Both the position numbers and the translations under genes were made by a program. Shown piece by piece: positions 53,690 through 64,000 of a stretch of 64,000 nucleotides of DNA; position 1 is the first letter of the stretch; the number at the start of each line of letters is the position of its first letter. Under the pieces are notes generated by a model that had not been told where the DNA came from, did not search any database, and saw nothing but the letters and a program-made list of their open reading frames with translations. Origin of the DNA: Blattamonas nauphoetae (Eukaryota; Preaxostyla; Oxymonadida); NCBI GenBank assembly GCA_033064195.1, contig JARBJD010000033.1, forward strand, positions 248,001 to 312,000, in the 5' to 3' direction.

Positions 53690-54615
53690 ATTTCATCTGA
53701 AGTCCCTTCGTTCGTCTTGACTAAATTCCGAGAGTGGTGGACCTGTCCTGCATTGGAATCTGTTTGTTGATTTCTTTCTTATTCTCATGTTGTGTCCAGT
53801 GCTGTTCTTGTGTGGAATCAGTCTTCTTCGAACCTGAAATCGTCGACTCGCTCTTTCTCCAAAACAAAGATATTATCGTTTCCACAAAGCGCATTCTCAA
53901 CCAAATTCAAACAAAAATCTTTTTTCATTGATTCTTTCTCATACAACATGACTGTGAAATGAGATGAACAAATAAAGAACACGTCGGTGTAAATCAGAAG
54001 AATGAATGGCGATTGTTCGACAGACAATCCAGTCTGATCAGAACAGATCCGAATTGAACGAAGACAGAATCCGGAACAATGATGCGAGATCTTTCACATC
54101 CTCCGGAGCCTCCACCTCGATCCCCACAACTCGCAGTTCGAAGGCGTCGTCCCACCCTTCTTCCCTCAGAAGCACTTCTCGCCTCTTCTGTCTCTCGGGT
54201 TTCTCTCGATCCCAGACGAGAGTTCTGTTGAGTACGTGCTCAAAGATTTGTACGAAGTGGATTTCGATCTCCAAGTCCACCATCTGTCCCACTTCCCATC
54301 TCACGAGTTCAGACACAAACTCGGCATCGTGTTCATCTGAATCGATTTCAATGTTTTCGACATGAAAATGAACCATACAGAGACTGATATCGAGGCGAGG
54401 GAGGTCCGTTTCATCCAGGATGAGATTATCCCAATTGTGGAAGAGGAAGATGATGTATTTCTTGGCTGGCTCGAACACAAAAACACGAGCGAGCTGAAGG
54501 TGTTCCTCATAGATCTCGTCATCTTCATCGTCCTCGGCTGGGCTGGTCATTTGCGAGAGGAATCGTGTGAGTCTCATGTGAGTTTCTGCCTCGTTCAGAG
54601 GAAGAGAGACGAAAT
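53690..54615. other. Middle segment of the composite element
   Basis: About 926 bp between the two 862 bp units. The first 350 bp have no gene that I can identify. The remainder is the helical-family fragment at 54038-54577. Confidence 0.55.
54038..54577 (-). pseudogene. Helical-family C-terminal fragment carried by the composite element
   Basis: From the ATG at 54577 (MRLTRFLSQMTSPAEDDEDD) the frame is open for 179 residues. Near the end REVLLREEGWDDAFELR resembles LLKLRDEGVSDEFELH of the genes at 9997 and 20343, at the same place near the C-terminus. The N-terminal part does not match. The frame is intact, so it may be expressed, or it may be a captured piece. Similarity is modest. Confidence 0.45.
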
Positions 54616-55477
54616 GGGTGATTCTTTTTCAAAAATCGCATCCGTCACTCCAGCGCCTGTACGTTGATATTCATCGACAAATACCCTCTACTCACCGTCA
54701 CAGGTGCTCTCTCCATGTTCAAGGTGTGAATTTCGTCTTTTCTTCATGTTGGCGAACTTTATCGCAGATCCGATGCTCAGGCGACTAATCACCCATCAGA
54801 CTTCTGTTCGATATATATATCAATGATGAAACCGACATCAAACTGTGGATTACACACTCACAACATGGTTTGTACCGTTTCTTTCTTTCTCACGTTCAGA
54901 TACTCGGGATTTTTTTGAGGTGCGCCGGAACAATGAGCACAACGAGATAACTCTCACATAAATCGTTCAATCGGTTGTTATCGATAGTTTTCGCTCGCTG
55001 GTATGTCTTTATTCATGCATTTCTGGTCTTGTAGACCCAAAAATGAATGCTCTTTTTTCAATCGTCATCAATCTGTACTACCTCGCCTCAAACACCATGG
55101 TCCTTCAGTATTTCCCTCAGAGAGTCTCTGTTAGACACGTTCAACAAATGTTACGGACCTAATATATCGAGAATATTGAATATGTCAATCCGCACTTTTC
55201 GTGTCTTTTTCTTCAATGGAGGAGTTTATACCAGTGCTCTCACACAGAATTGGTTTTTTCTGTTGTAAATTATCGGTAGTTTGTCTTTGGACCTGTTTTG
55301 TTACAAAAAATGTGCAGAAGAGTCCTGAACAAAAAAAGGAGATATCGAACGCGATCTTCCTTGAAATCCGGTAATTCACTCATTTTCAGTCGACTGAACA
55401 GACGAATGGTAATTCCGCAAAAAATAATTTTTGGTGACGCACATTAGTGTTTTGCGATTTTTCAAAGAGAATCACCC
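54616..55477. repeat. 862 bp inverted-ended unit, right copy
   Basis: Nearly identical to 52828-53689 and in the same direction, with the same length and the same terminal inverted repeats. The small number of differences implies a recent origin or conversion between the copies. Confidence 0.8.
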
Positions 55478-55874
55478 ATTTCAGCCACAGCGTCGAGTTG
55501 GTCAAAGAGAACAGACACCGATTCACTGCGTGCATGTCGCCAGTGTCTTTATTTCTCTTCCTCTTCGACTCATACAAAGTGATAAGTGTGGTCCCAGGTC
55601 TGTTTCTTTGTGACGACCACTCGCCTGACAGTTCGAGAGATCGATGAGTGATTTCAGTGTCTCTCCCAATGTATGTTCCTTCCGCAATGGAGAGAACATC
55701 AGTTCGGTTCGATTCAAATCTGTTTGTGAGCGAGTATTGTCCCAAAACTAATGCGAGATCTTGGAGACGAGTTTCAGAGTTCAGATGCGCTGAGACTTTG
55801 TTTGATTTGTCATCTTTGGCAGTAGCCCCCAAGGTGTGTTGAAACAGGCAGAAAAGGAGCGAGAGGGAGAGCAT
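55478..55874 (-). CDS. Beta-helix surface-protein gene, N-terminal part
   Basis: The ATG at 55874 opens a clear signal peptide (MLSLSLLFCLFQHTLGATA). The family N-terminus follows: LNSETRLQDLALVLGQYSLT, YIGRDTEITHRSLELSGE, then RCLFSLTNSTLWLK, where the composite element begins. The gene continues at 52827-52006. Together they give about 405 residues. The product would be secreted or on the surface. Confidence 0.7.
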
Positions 55875-56479
55875 GACTCGACAACTCGATTCAAGTCTGA
55901 ATCTGAGAATGGAGGGATTGATGAAGGGAGATCAGACCCTTTCCTTGCCTTCAACAACTTTTGGTGAGTTTCGTGACATGACTAAGAAAATGATTGCTGT
56001 GACGACCCCGACATGAACCAAAGAAGAGAACAAAGGGTCCAATCTGATCAAAATCACCACGAGTGCCTAGAAAACCTGCTTTCGAATCACCTTCGAGTAT
56101 TTCTTTCGGCCGGAACAGAAATAGTCGAATGACGTGGATCATTCTCGACAGCATTGACACTCCATTCATTCGCACAGGATAGATCCTTTTTCAGAAGACT
56201 CTCCTCTTGATACTCGACGTGGTTTGGCTGGACCATATGCAATTCTCCAAAGATGTTGTCAGACTCGTTGATTTATGCATTGATCTTTGGACCATCGGCA
56301 GTATTAACCATTTCTCATCCCGAAGGCACAATTGATGCCGTTCTTCGACACCTCCATCATTCCAGTTTTCTGACCAACTGAGTCGTGTCCCGAGTTTCGA
56401 GGAGGCAATAGCACAATTAGTTGGAGTCCCATTCGGTGCATTGAAAGCGCAGTTCGATCTCGTCCGAAAGGTTGTCTTC
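55875..56479. other. Intergenic stretch between divergent surface-protein genes
   Basis: About 600 bp with no family similarity that I can see. It should include the promoter of the gene starting at 55874. Short minus-strand frames are chance-like. Confidence 0.5.
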
Positions 56480-56638
56480 ACTTCCATTCGTCGCGATGTT
56501 GAGAGTTCTCTGTGAGAACGACAGACCATCAGCAGATTTTGTTGGATAGAGCGTGCTGATGAGAGTGGACATCAATCGGCTTCAGAATCCGCAAGGGATC
56601 AACAAAGTTTCTACATAATCAAAATTGTCCAACAACGG
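56480..56638. mobile_element. Shortened copy of the 385 bp element, copy C
   Basis: It shares CTTCCATTCGTCGCGATGTT, GATAGAGCGTGCTGATGA and CAAAATTGTCCAACAA with copies A and B. It lacks the left terminal part and two inner segments. It lies in the spacer upstream of the surface gene at 56891. Confidence 0.7.
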
Positions 56639-56890
56639 TACCTGTTTTAAGTCCCTGACATTAAACACAACTTTAGCACAGAACTGGACCGCCTGAGACG
56701 ATGATGTGACCTTTTTCAAACTGTAAAGTCTTTCATAATCTGTTTATACTTCTCAACGACGGCATGTTGTGAATAGTCCATTCTCCCAAGGAGTTTACAA
56801 TTCCATCACAAAATCCTTTAGAAAATAATTGAGTACAACTTTTAACACTCCGAATGAAGAACTGTTTTCTTAATCCTTGCATTTTTTTCA
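56639..56890. other. Upstream region of the last surface gene
   Basis: A/T-rich spacer. An ATG at about 56853 (MKNCFLNPCIFFIG) with a possible 3' splice site (CCATTACAG) near 56912 could provide the true first exon of the next gene, but I could not match a donor. Confidence 0.35.
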
Positions 56891-59800
56891 TTGGACGAGC
56901 CCATTACAGATTTGTTTCATCAAACGTTTAGACTGTTCAAAATAGGGATTATTTTGGTCATCTGGAGCTCATTACCATGCTCACCATACAATTCCGACCA
57001 AACTATCCACTCTTTTTCGTCGTATCTGGAGTCAGCAATCACTCAACCATTCGGAAGAAACACTGAATCTTCGGCTGTGGTTCGCATCCCTCATGGCCAG
57101 TTCGTCGCTGCCAATCATCCGTTCATCTCATCATCGCTTTCTATCTTGGGAAACGAAACTAGAATCTCTTTTGGAAGAGATGATCATTCGAACAAAGACG
57201 ATGACCTGACTGGAACGATTAAAGATACAGAAATGAACGCAATGTTCATCTTTTGGAACAGTTCGTTCACTCTGTCGAATTTGGAGTTAAATTGTGAATC
57301 AGCAGGGAGTTATGTGGGACTTGTCGATTCATCGAGCGTGGTTGTGTCATCGAGCAGACTGATCTCCAATTTGGACCGATCCCCCTTTCTGGTTGGCAGA
57401 TCGGAAAGCGGATCGAACTCAATCGCCGTGATTAACACGTCTCACACGTCGTCGTCGCATCATTCTCTCCTGCCCCTGGTGAGCGTCACCGACGAGATAT
57501 TTTGCTCATCTAGCTTTCCCTCCCATCCAACAACTGACACTGCTCACAAATCAACCTCTGCCACTCAAACCCTGTCCATCTCTGGAATTGGGCTGTCGCT
57601 GTCTGATTGTGACTTGTGTCTCGCCACTGGCCCACTGATTGGATCACTCGGATCGCCGACCGATGCAACAACCTTCAAACGCTCAATTCAAACACAGCTG
57701 ATTGGTTCTGATCTCGTCAACATGACATCCTCACATCTGAAGCAACAATCACATCCAGATTGTCAAGTGTCACTCTCGCAGTCCATGATCGGAACAGCAG
57801 TCTCGTCATCAACCAACCATCTGTACGGAACAGCGATTCTCGACATGAACAGCGGAGGGAGTCTTCTCTGCCAGAACTCCTCCTTCCTCACCTGTCTCAC
57901 CTTTCTCTCTCATCGAACCCCACCATCCACCAATCAGGCCGACCAAACCGAAATTCCCACCCTCCGGTTCTATCGGGACACATTCAAAGGCCTCTCATCG
58001 ACATCGAATGGAGGTGCAATCTATTCAAACAGGAAAGATACCCATGTCCTCATCAAGGAATGCTCGTTCGACTCCTGCACCGGCAATTATGGCGGAGCGT
58101 GCTACCTTCGAACGACGTATGACTCAACCTCGTTGACCTCTCTCGACTCCTCTTCGTTCGTCGGATGTTTGGCAAGTTATGGCGGATCTGTTTATTTCGA
58201 TGTGAACACAAGGGTATCCATCACGGGCTGTGTGTTTCTCGATACTCTGGCGCATTATCACGGAGGAGCTGTCGGAATATCCATGGACACTGGAACTGCC
58301 GTTCAGAATGCACTCTCGAACTGTCTCTTCCAGAATTGCAGTCAGACGTATTCAAATTCAACGTTGGGAGGAGGGGCAATACTCGTCAGCAGATGTGCCA
58401 CACTGACACTATCCCATCTCCAGTTCAGACAATGCTGGTCCATAAAGAAAGTTGGACACGCTATTTATATGTTTGACACTGCAGAACCATCAATCAACAC
58501 TTACACTGTCTTCGAATGCTATTCTCAATCAACTTTTACGACCAATCTCGTTCACTACCCAATTAGTCCATCAGATCGCAGTGGGCTCCTCCTCACGAAT
58601 CTCACAGCACTCTAAATCCTCTCAATCTCAGCAACTACGATCGGAGACGCAGCCGACTTGATTGTGACAGTGGACAGGGCGGTCGAAGGACAACTGCTTG
58701 TGCTTCTCTCGAATGTTGCAGGAGGACGACAACCTGGATCATCTGGAATCCCAAACATCGCTCGACTTGTGACATTCGATCTGTCGTCGTCCATGACCGG
58801 CTCGTGCTCTGTGCAGATTGGAGAGACTGGCCTTCTTCAGCGACCACTGAACGATTATGAAGTCACCGCTGCTTCTCTTTCTGGCCACAACATGTCCTTC
58901 GATGGAGTGAAAATACCGATTCCTCGCACTCTCGAATCTGTGGAGTGCACTTTGGATGAGGGTCAGTCCTCACCGACAATCTCGTTCAGAGGAGAGAACT
59001 TCCCGGATGGTCAATACAAAGTGATTCTCCACGATAAATCGTTCATTGAAGTGGAGTTCTCGACTGACACGGACGGATCTCTGATTGCGTCGTGTCATTT
59101 GGACGAAGTTGGAGATGGAACGAAGTGGAAGGAAGGATCAGTGTGGGTTGTGACAGGAGTGGAGTGTGTTGATGATCCCTCAATCCGTGTGATTGTTGAG
59201 AAGACACTCTACTTCACAATTCCTGTTCTCCCTTCAGAAGTAACGGGAGTTGGCTCGCCATCGTTGAACAAGAAGAAGACGGAAGTGTCTTTCGAGATTG
59301 TTGGGAGTGGATTTCCTTTGTTAATCACATCAGTCTCTCTGAAGCGAGGGGAACGAACCATCACAAGCTCATCCGCCACAATGATCTCCAGCACATCAAT
59401 CTCTGCCACATTCGCAGCCAGTTTCACTGAAGATGACAACTCGTGCAAATTCGGAGAGACATACACACTTGATTCGATCGCAACCAGCAAGACCATCACT
59501 GTTCCATCAGACACAGACATCACAATTCCATCGCCTCCAACCATCACCTCAATCACAGCAGATCCGTCATCATCTCCAAATGAATTCGTGTTGAAGGTGG
59601 AAGGAACCAATCTTCCAGCGAATGAAGTCTTTCTCGCCCAAATCGACTCGTTCGCTCCGATCAGAGTGACGATGAGTGGAGATGGGACGAGTGGGGAATC
59701 AGATGCCATCCGAGCAGGACAGTCCCACACGATTCAGTTCGACACTTCATACACTGTGAAGACACTGAGAAAGGAAGGAGACGAAGATGAACACATCCTT

Positions 59801-62800
59801 CTCACTTCATCCACATTCACAACCCCACTCGGACCAACACTCACATCGATCTCGTGTCCTCTCTCCGCATCCGACCCCAATTTTGTTGTTCTGACTGTTG
59901 GAGGAGATCGACTGCCTGATGGTCAATATTTTGTGGTCGTTCAGAAGGTCACTGATCAACCCATCAAGATTGAGATTGCGATTGCATCCAACTCGGGAAT
60001 GAAGACTCTTCTGGCGTTTGGTTCGGGTGTGTTGGAGTATTCGGGTGTGTATGCAGTGAAGCGGATGTGGAGTGAGAGTGTGGAAGTGTCGGTGGATGAT
60101 GATGCTTCGTTCACAGTTGGTCCTGCCCCAGCTCGGATTGAATCAGCATTGTGTGTTCTGTCAGTGGAATCAGAGAAGAAAACAGCAAAACTGACTCTGT
60201 CTGGCTCCAATCTCCCTCTGAACAAGCCGATCACGATCGAAGTGAAACCACTCTCTTCGGATGGACAGATTGTTGGCTCTCCTGTTCAACTGGACTGTTC
60301 TGCTGCTTCAACTGTCTCGACAATCATCATCGATATCGACATGTATGCAGATCAGTCCAATCTCGTGTTTGGGACGAAATATGAAGTGACATCGCTTGTG
60401 ATTGACGGAACACCTTCTGTTCTGACACCGAAGATTCAATTCTCAGTGCCAATCGAGCCAGTACGAGTGAAGGGTGTTTCAGTTGTCAATACCATCACAA
60501 CAACTCAAGTGAAGATCTCTGGATCTGGATTCATTGTCGACGAAACATACAAAGTGGAAGTGTCTGGAACTCCTTCGAATGGTGGTTCAGGATCGAGTCA
60601 TCCACAGACCATCACAGTTGTGGCTTCCGACACGAAGAACGCAGCGTCCTCTTCGATTGTGCTCGGAACTAGCGAATCAGCCGTTCTTCGATTTGGGTAC
60701 TCGTACACGATCAACTCGATCACAAATGGGAAAGACGATGGATTTGTGGAAGGGACAATCACATTTGAAACCCCACTCGGACCAACACTCACATCGATCT
60801 CGTGCCCTCTCTCTGCCTCCGACCCCAATTTTGTTGATCTGACAGTTGGAGGAGAACGACTGGCTGATGGTCAATATTCTCTGCTCCTTCAGAAAGGCAG
60901 CGAACCATCCTTCAAAGTCGAGATTCAAATCACATCGAACACTGGTGTCGAGTCACTACCAGCGTTCGGTTCGGGTGTGTTGAAGTATTCGGGTGTGTAT
61001 GATGTGAATCGGATGTGGAGCGAGAGTGTGGAAGTGAAAGTGGATGATGTTGCTTCGTTCACTGTTGGTCCTGCTCCAGCTCGGATTGAATCAGCTTCGT
61101 GTGTTCTGTCAGTGGAATCAGAGAAGAAAGAAGCGAAACTGACTCTGACTGGCTCGTCTCTGCCTGTGGACAAAGCGATCAAGATCGAAGTGAAGCCATT
61201 CTCATCGAATGGACAGATTCTTGGTTCTCCTGTTCAACTGGACTGTTCAACAGCTGAATCATCAGCGATTGTCATCACCATCGACATGTATTCAACACAA
61301 CCGAAACTCGAATTTGGGACGAAATATGAAGTGACATCGCTTGTGATTGACGGAACACCTTCTGTTCTGACACCGAAGATTCAATTCTCAGTGCCAATCG
61401 AGCCAGTACGAGTGAAGGGTGTTTCAGTTGTCAATACCATCACAACAACTCAAGTGAAGATCTCTGGATCTGGATTCATTGTCGACGAAACATACAAAGT
61501 GGAAGTGTCTGGAACTCCTTCGAATGGTGGTTCAGGATCGAGTCATTCGCAGACAGTCACAGTTGTGGCGTCCGACGCGATGAACGCAGCGTCCTCTGTG
61601 ATCATCCTTGGAACAAGCGAATCAGCCGTTCTTCGATTTGGCTACATGTACACGATCAAATCAATCAAAACTGGGAAAGACGATGGATTTGTGGAAGGGA
61701 CAATCACATTTGAAACCCCACTCGGACCAACACTCACATCGATCTCGTGTCCTCTCTCTGCCTCCGACCCCAATTTTGTTGTTCTGACAGTTGGAGGACT
61801 GCGAATGATTGATGGTCAGTATTTTGTGGTCGTTCAGAAAGACAGTGATCAACCCATCACGATTGAGGTTCCGATTACGTCCAACTTGGGAATGAAATCT
61901 CTTCTGGCGTTCGGTTCGGGTGTGTTGGAGTATTCGGGTGTATATGCTGTGAAGCGGATGTGGAGTGAGAGTGTGGAAGTGTTGGTGGATTCTGGAGCTT
62001 CATCGTTCACAGTTGATCCTGCCCCAGCTCGTATTGAATCAGCTTCGTGTGTTCTGTCAGGTGATTCTGAGAGCGAAGCGACACTGAAGCTGTCTGGCTC
62101 GAATCTCCCTCTGAACACAGAAATCACCCTCAAAGTCACGCAACTCTCATCGGATGGACATCTTGTTGGCTCTCCGATTCAGTTTGACCCTTCAAAAGCA
62201 GTGAATACCTCAGCACTCATCATCGATGTCGACATGTATGCACCACATCCGAAAGTCTCATTTGGGACGAAGTATGAAGTGACCTCGGTTGTGATTGGCG
62301 GAACATCTTCTGTTCTGACCCCAAACATTCACTTCTCCGTGCCAATTGAGCCTGTGCGTGTGGATGGTGTTTCAGTTGTCAATACCATCACAACAACTCA
62401 AGTGAAGATCTCTGGAACTGGATTCATTGCTACAGAAACCTACACAATTGAAGTGTCTGGGATTCCGTCGGATGGTGGTTCAGGATCGAGTCATGGCCAG
62501 ACCATCACAGTTGTGGCTTCGACGTCCCTTCTCGCCACATCATCTGTGATCATCCTCGGAAATGACGAATCTGCCGTTCTTCGATTTGGCTACACGTACA
62601 CGATCAAATCAATCAAAACTGGGAAAGACGATGGATTTGTGGAAGGGACAATCACATTTGAAACCCCACTCGGACCAACACTCACATCGATCTCGTGTCC
62701 TCTCTCTGCCTCCGACCCCAATTTTGTTGTTCTGACAGTTGGAGGACTGCGAATGATTGATGGTCAGTATTTTGTGGTCGATCAGAAAGACAGTGATCAA

Positions 62801-64000
62801 CCCATCACGATTGAGGTTCCGATTACGTCCAACTTGGGAATGAAATCTCTTCTGGCGTTCGGTTCGGGTGTGTTGGAGTATTCGGGTGTATATGCTGTGA
62901 AGCGGATGTGGAGTGAGAGTGTGGAAGTGTTGGTGGATTCTGGAGCTTCATCGTTCACAGTTGATCCTGCCCCAGCTCGTATTGAATCAGCTTCGTGTGT
63001 TCTGTCAGGTGATTCTGAGAGCGAAGCGACACTGAAGCTGTCTGGCTCGAATCTCCCTCTGAACACAGAAATCACCCTCAAAGTCACGCAACTCTCATCG
63101 GATGGACATCTTGTTGGCTCTCCGATTCAGTTTGACCCTTCAAAAGCAGTGAATACCTCAGCACTCATCATCGATGTCGACATGTATGCACCACATCCGA
63201 AAGTCTCATTTGGGACGAAGTATGAAGTGACCTCGGTTGTGATTGGCGGAACATCTTCTGTTCTGACCCCAAACATTCACTTCTCCGTGCCAATTGAGCC
63301 TGTGCGTGTGGATGGTGTTTCAGTTGTCAATACCATCACAACAACTCAAGTGAAGATCTCTGGAACTGGATTCATTGCTACAGAAACCTACACAATTGAA
63401 GTGTCTGGGATTCCGTCGGATGGTGGTTCAGGATCGAGTCATGGCCAGACCATCACAGTTGTGGCTTCGACGTCCCTTCTCGCCACATCATCTGTGATCA
63501 TCCTCGGAAATGACGAATCTGCCGTTCTTCGATTTGGCTACACGTACACGATCAAATCAATCAAAACTGGGAAAGACGATGGATTTGTGGAAGGGACAAT
63601 CACATTTGAAACCCCACTCGGACCAACACTCACATCGATCTCGTGTCCTCTCTCTGCCTCCGACCCCAATTTTGTTGTTCTGACAGTTGGAGGACTGCGA
63701 ATGATTGATGGTCAGTATTTTGTGGTCGTTCAGAAAGACAGTGATCAACCCATCACGATTGAGGTTCCGATTACGTCCAACTTGGGAATGAAATCTCTTC
63801 TGGCGTTCGGTTCGGGTGTGTTGGAGTATTCGGGTGTATATGCTGTGAAGCGGATGTGGAGTGAGAGTGTGGAAGTGTTGGTGGATTCTGGAGCTTCATC
63901 GTTCACAGTTGATCCTGCCCCAGCTCGTATTGAATCAGCTTCGTGTGTTCTGTCAGGTGATTCTGAGAGCGAAGCGACACTGAAGCTGTCTGGCTCGAAT
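56891..64000 (+). CDS. Beta-helix/TIG surface protein with tandem repeats (runs off the right edge)
   Basis: The open frame begins near 56891 with a hydrophobic leader (FRLFKIGIILVIWSSLPCS). No ATG opens it in frame, so a first exon is probably missed. Up to about 58560 it is a beta-helix with rungs such as CSFDSCTGNYGGACYL, SSFVGCLASYGGSVYFD and CVFLDTLAHYHGGAVGI. An in-frame TAA stands at 58613-58615 (between LTNLTAL and ILSISATTIGD). A 52 bp GT-AG pair around it would also keep the frame. After it come TIG-like repeats to the window edge: GPTLTSISCPLSASDPNFV, FGSGVLEYSGVYAVKRMW, APARIESA, FGTKYEVTSLVIDG and VSVVNTITTTQVKISG. Likely a secreted or anchored adhesin-like protein. Confidence 0.7.
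59824..64000 (+). repeat. Coding tandem array, 948 bp unit
   Basis: The block starting CCACTCGGACCAACACTCAC occurs near 59824, 60774, 61722, 62670 and 63618, a period of 948-950 bp (316 codons). The first two units have diverged. The last units are almost identical, differing for example at GTCGTTCAG/GTCGATCAG. The array is cut by the window edge, so the copy number is unknown. Each unit codes for about three TIG-like domains. Confidence 0.9.

Larger units (their letters stand above)
52828..55477. mobile_element. 2.65 kb composite element with two 862 bp direct copies
   Basis: Two nearly identical 862 bp units lie in the same orientation (52828-53689 and 54616-55477) around a 926 bp middle. 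The whole is flanked by ATTT (52824-52827 and 55478-55481). Removing it with one ATTT joins LWLK and WMRISVV in the host frame. The units differ by only a few bases (for example CGCCTG/CGCCGG near 53130/54925). The middle holds a helical-family gene fragment. This looks like a composite transposon that moved with a piece of host DNA. Confidence 0.7.

Noticed and set aside
52828-55477. A retroelement with long terminal repeats, because two direct copies flank a middle
   Set aside because: Each copy has its own inverted ends (GGGTGATTC), no TG...CA boundaries, and the middle has no polymerase, integrase or capsid-like coding.
1-64000. A non-standard code with TAA/TAG as glutamine, known from some oxymonads
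   Set aside because: Long intact frames use CAA/CAG for Gln, contain no TAA/TAG, and genes end at all three stops. The few in-frame stops include TGA.
1-64000. tRNA, rRNA genes or CRISPR arrays
   Set aside because: I found no cloverleaf with consensus boxes, no rRNA-like stretch and no regularly spaced short repeats. A covariance search would be decisive for tRNAs.

Overview
The window looks like nuclear DNA of a flagellated, intron-bearing protist, most likely an oxymonad (Preaxostyla) close to Blattamonas nauphoetae. The reasons are: spliceosomal introns that are often very short (32-110 bp), an intraflagellar transport gene (IFT46), the standard genetic code, and several members of two gene families that I recall as greatly expanded in that lineage. 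One family is large surface proteins with right-handed beta-helix and TIG-like repeats, some ending in a membrane segment and a kinase-like domain. The other is roughly 350-residue alpha-helical (ARM/HEAT-like) proteins. The species assignment is inference.

Layout. 1-9261: a beta-helix/TIG surface gene on the minus strand, split by a 4.77 kb element (138-4906). 9997-12653: two helical-family genes. 13279-14983: a C69-type dipeptidase gene. 15165-16408: a seven-exon gene for a protein with two LIM domains. 16607-20053: a helical-family gene whose intron holds a 2.0 kb hAT-type element. 20343-27589: another helical-family gene, split by a 6.14 kb relative of the first element that itself contains a 1.38 kb foldback element. 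27685-33386: pieces of an unrecognised gene around a 4.69 kb Mutator-like element with an acidic, Glu-rich cargo. 33968-42060: a receptor-like gene (beta-helix, TIG, membrane segment, pseudokinase) broken by a 4.5 kb element and two copies of a 385 bp element. 42364-44842: a DDE-type transposase gene. 45296-49231: a truncated dehydrogenase gene, a SPRY-like gene and remnants. 49550-51789: a coiled-coil remnant and IFT46. 52006-55874: a beta-helix gene split by a composite element. 56891-64000: a beta-helix/TIG gene that runs off the right edge in nearly identical 948 bp repeats.

Cellular housekeeping is limited to the dipeptidase, LIM protein, dehydrogenase and IFT46. The rest is a contest between two expanded families and many DNA transposons. 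At five sites the insertion sits inside coding sequence, and taking out the element plus one target duplication gives back an uninterrupted host frame. This points to recent or haplotype-specific insertions. I found no convincing RNA genes and no CRISPR arrays. Exon boundaries were chosen by eye from splice dinucleotides and reading frame.
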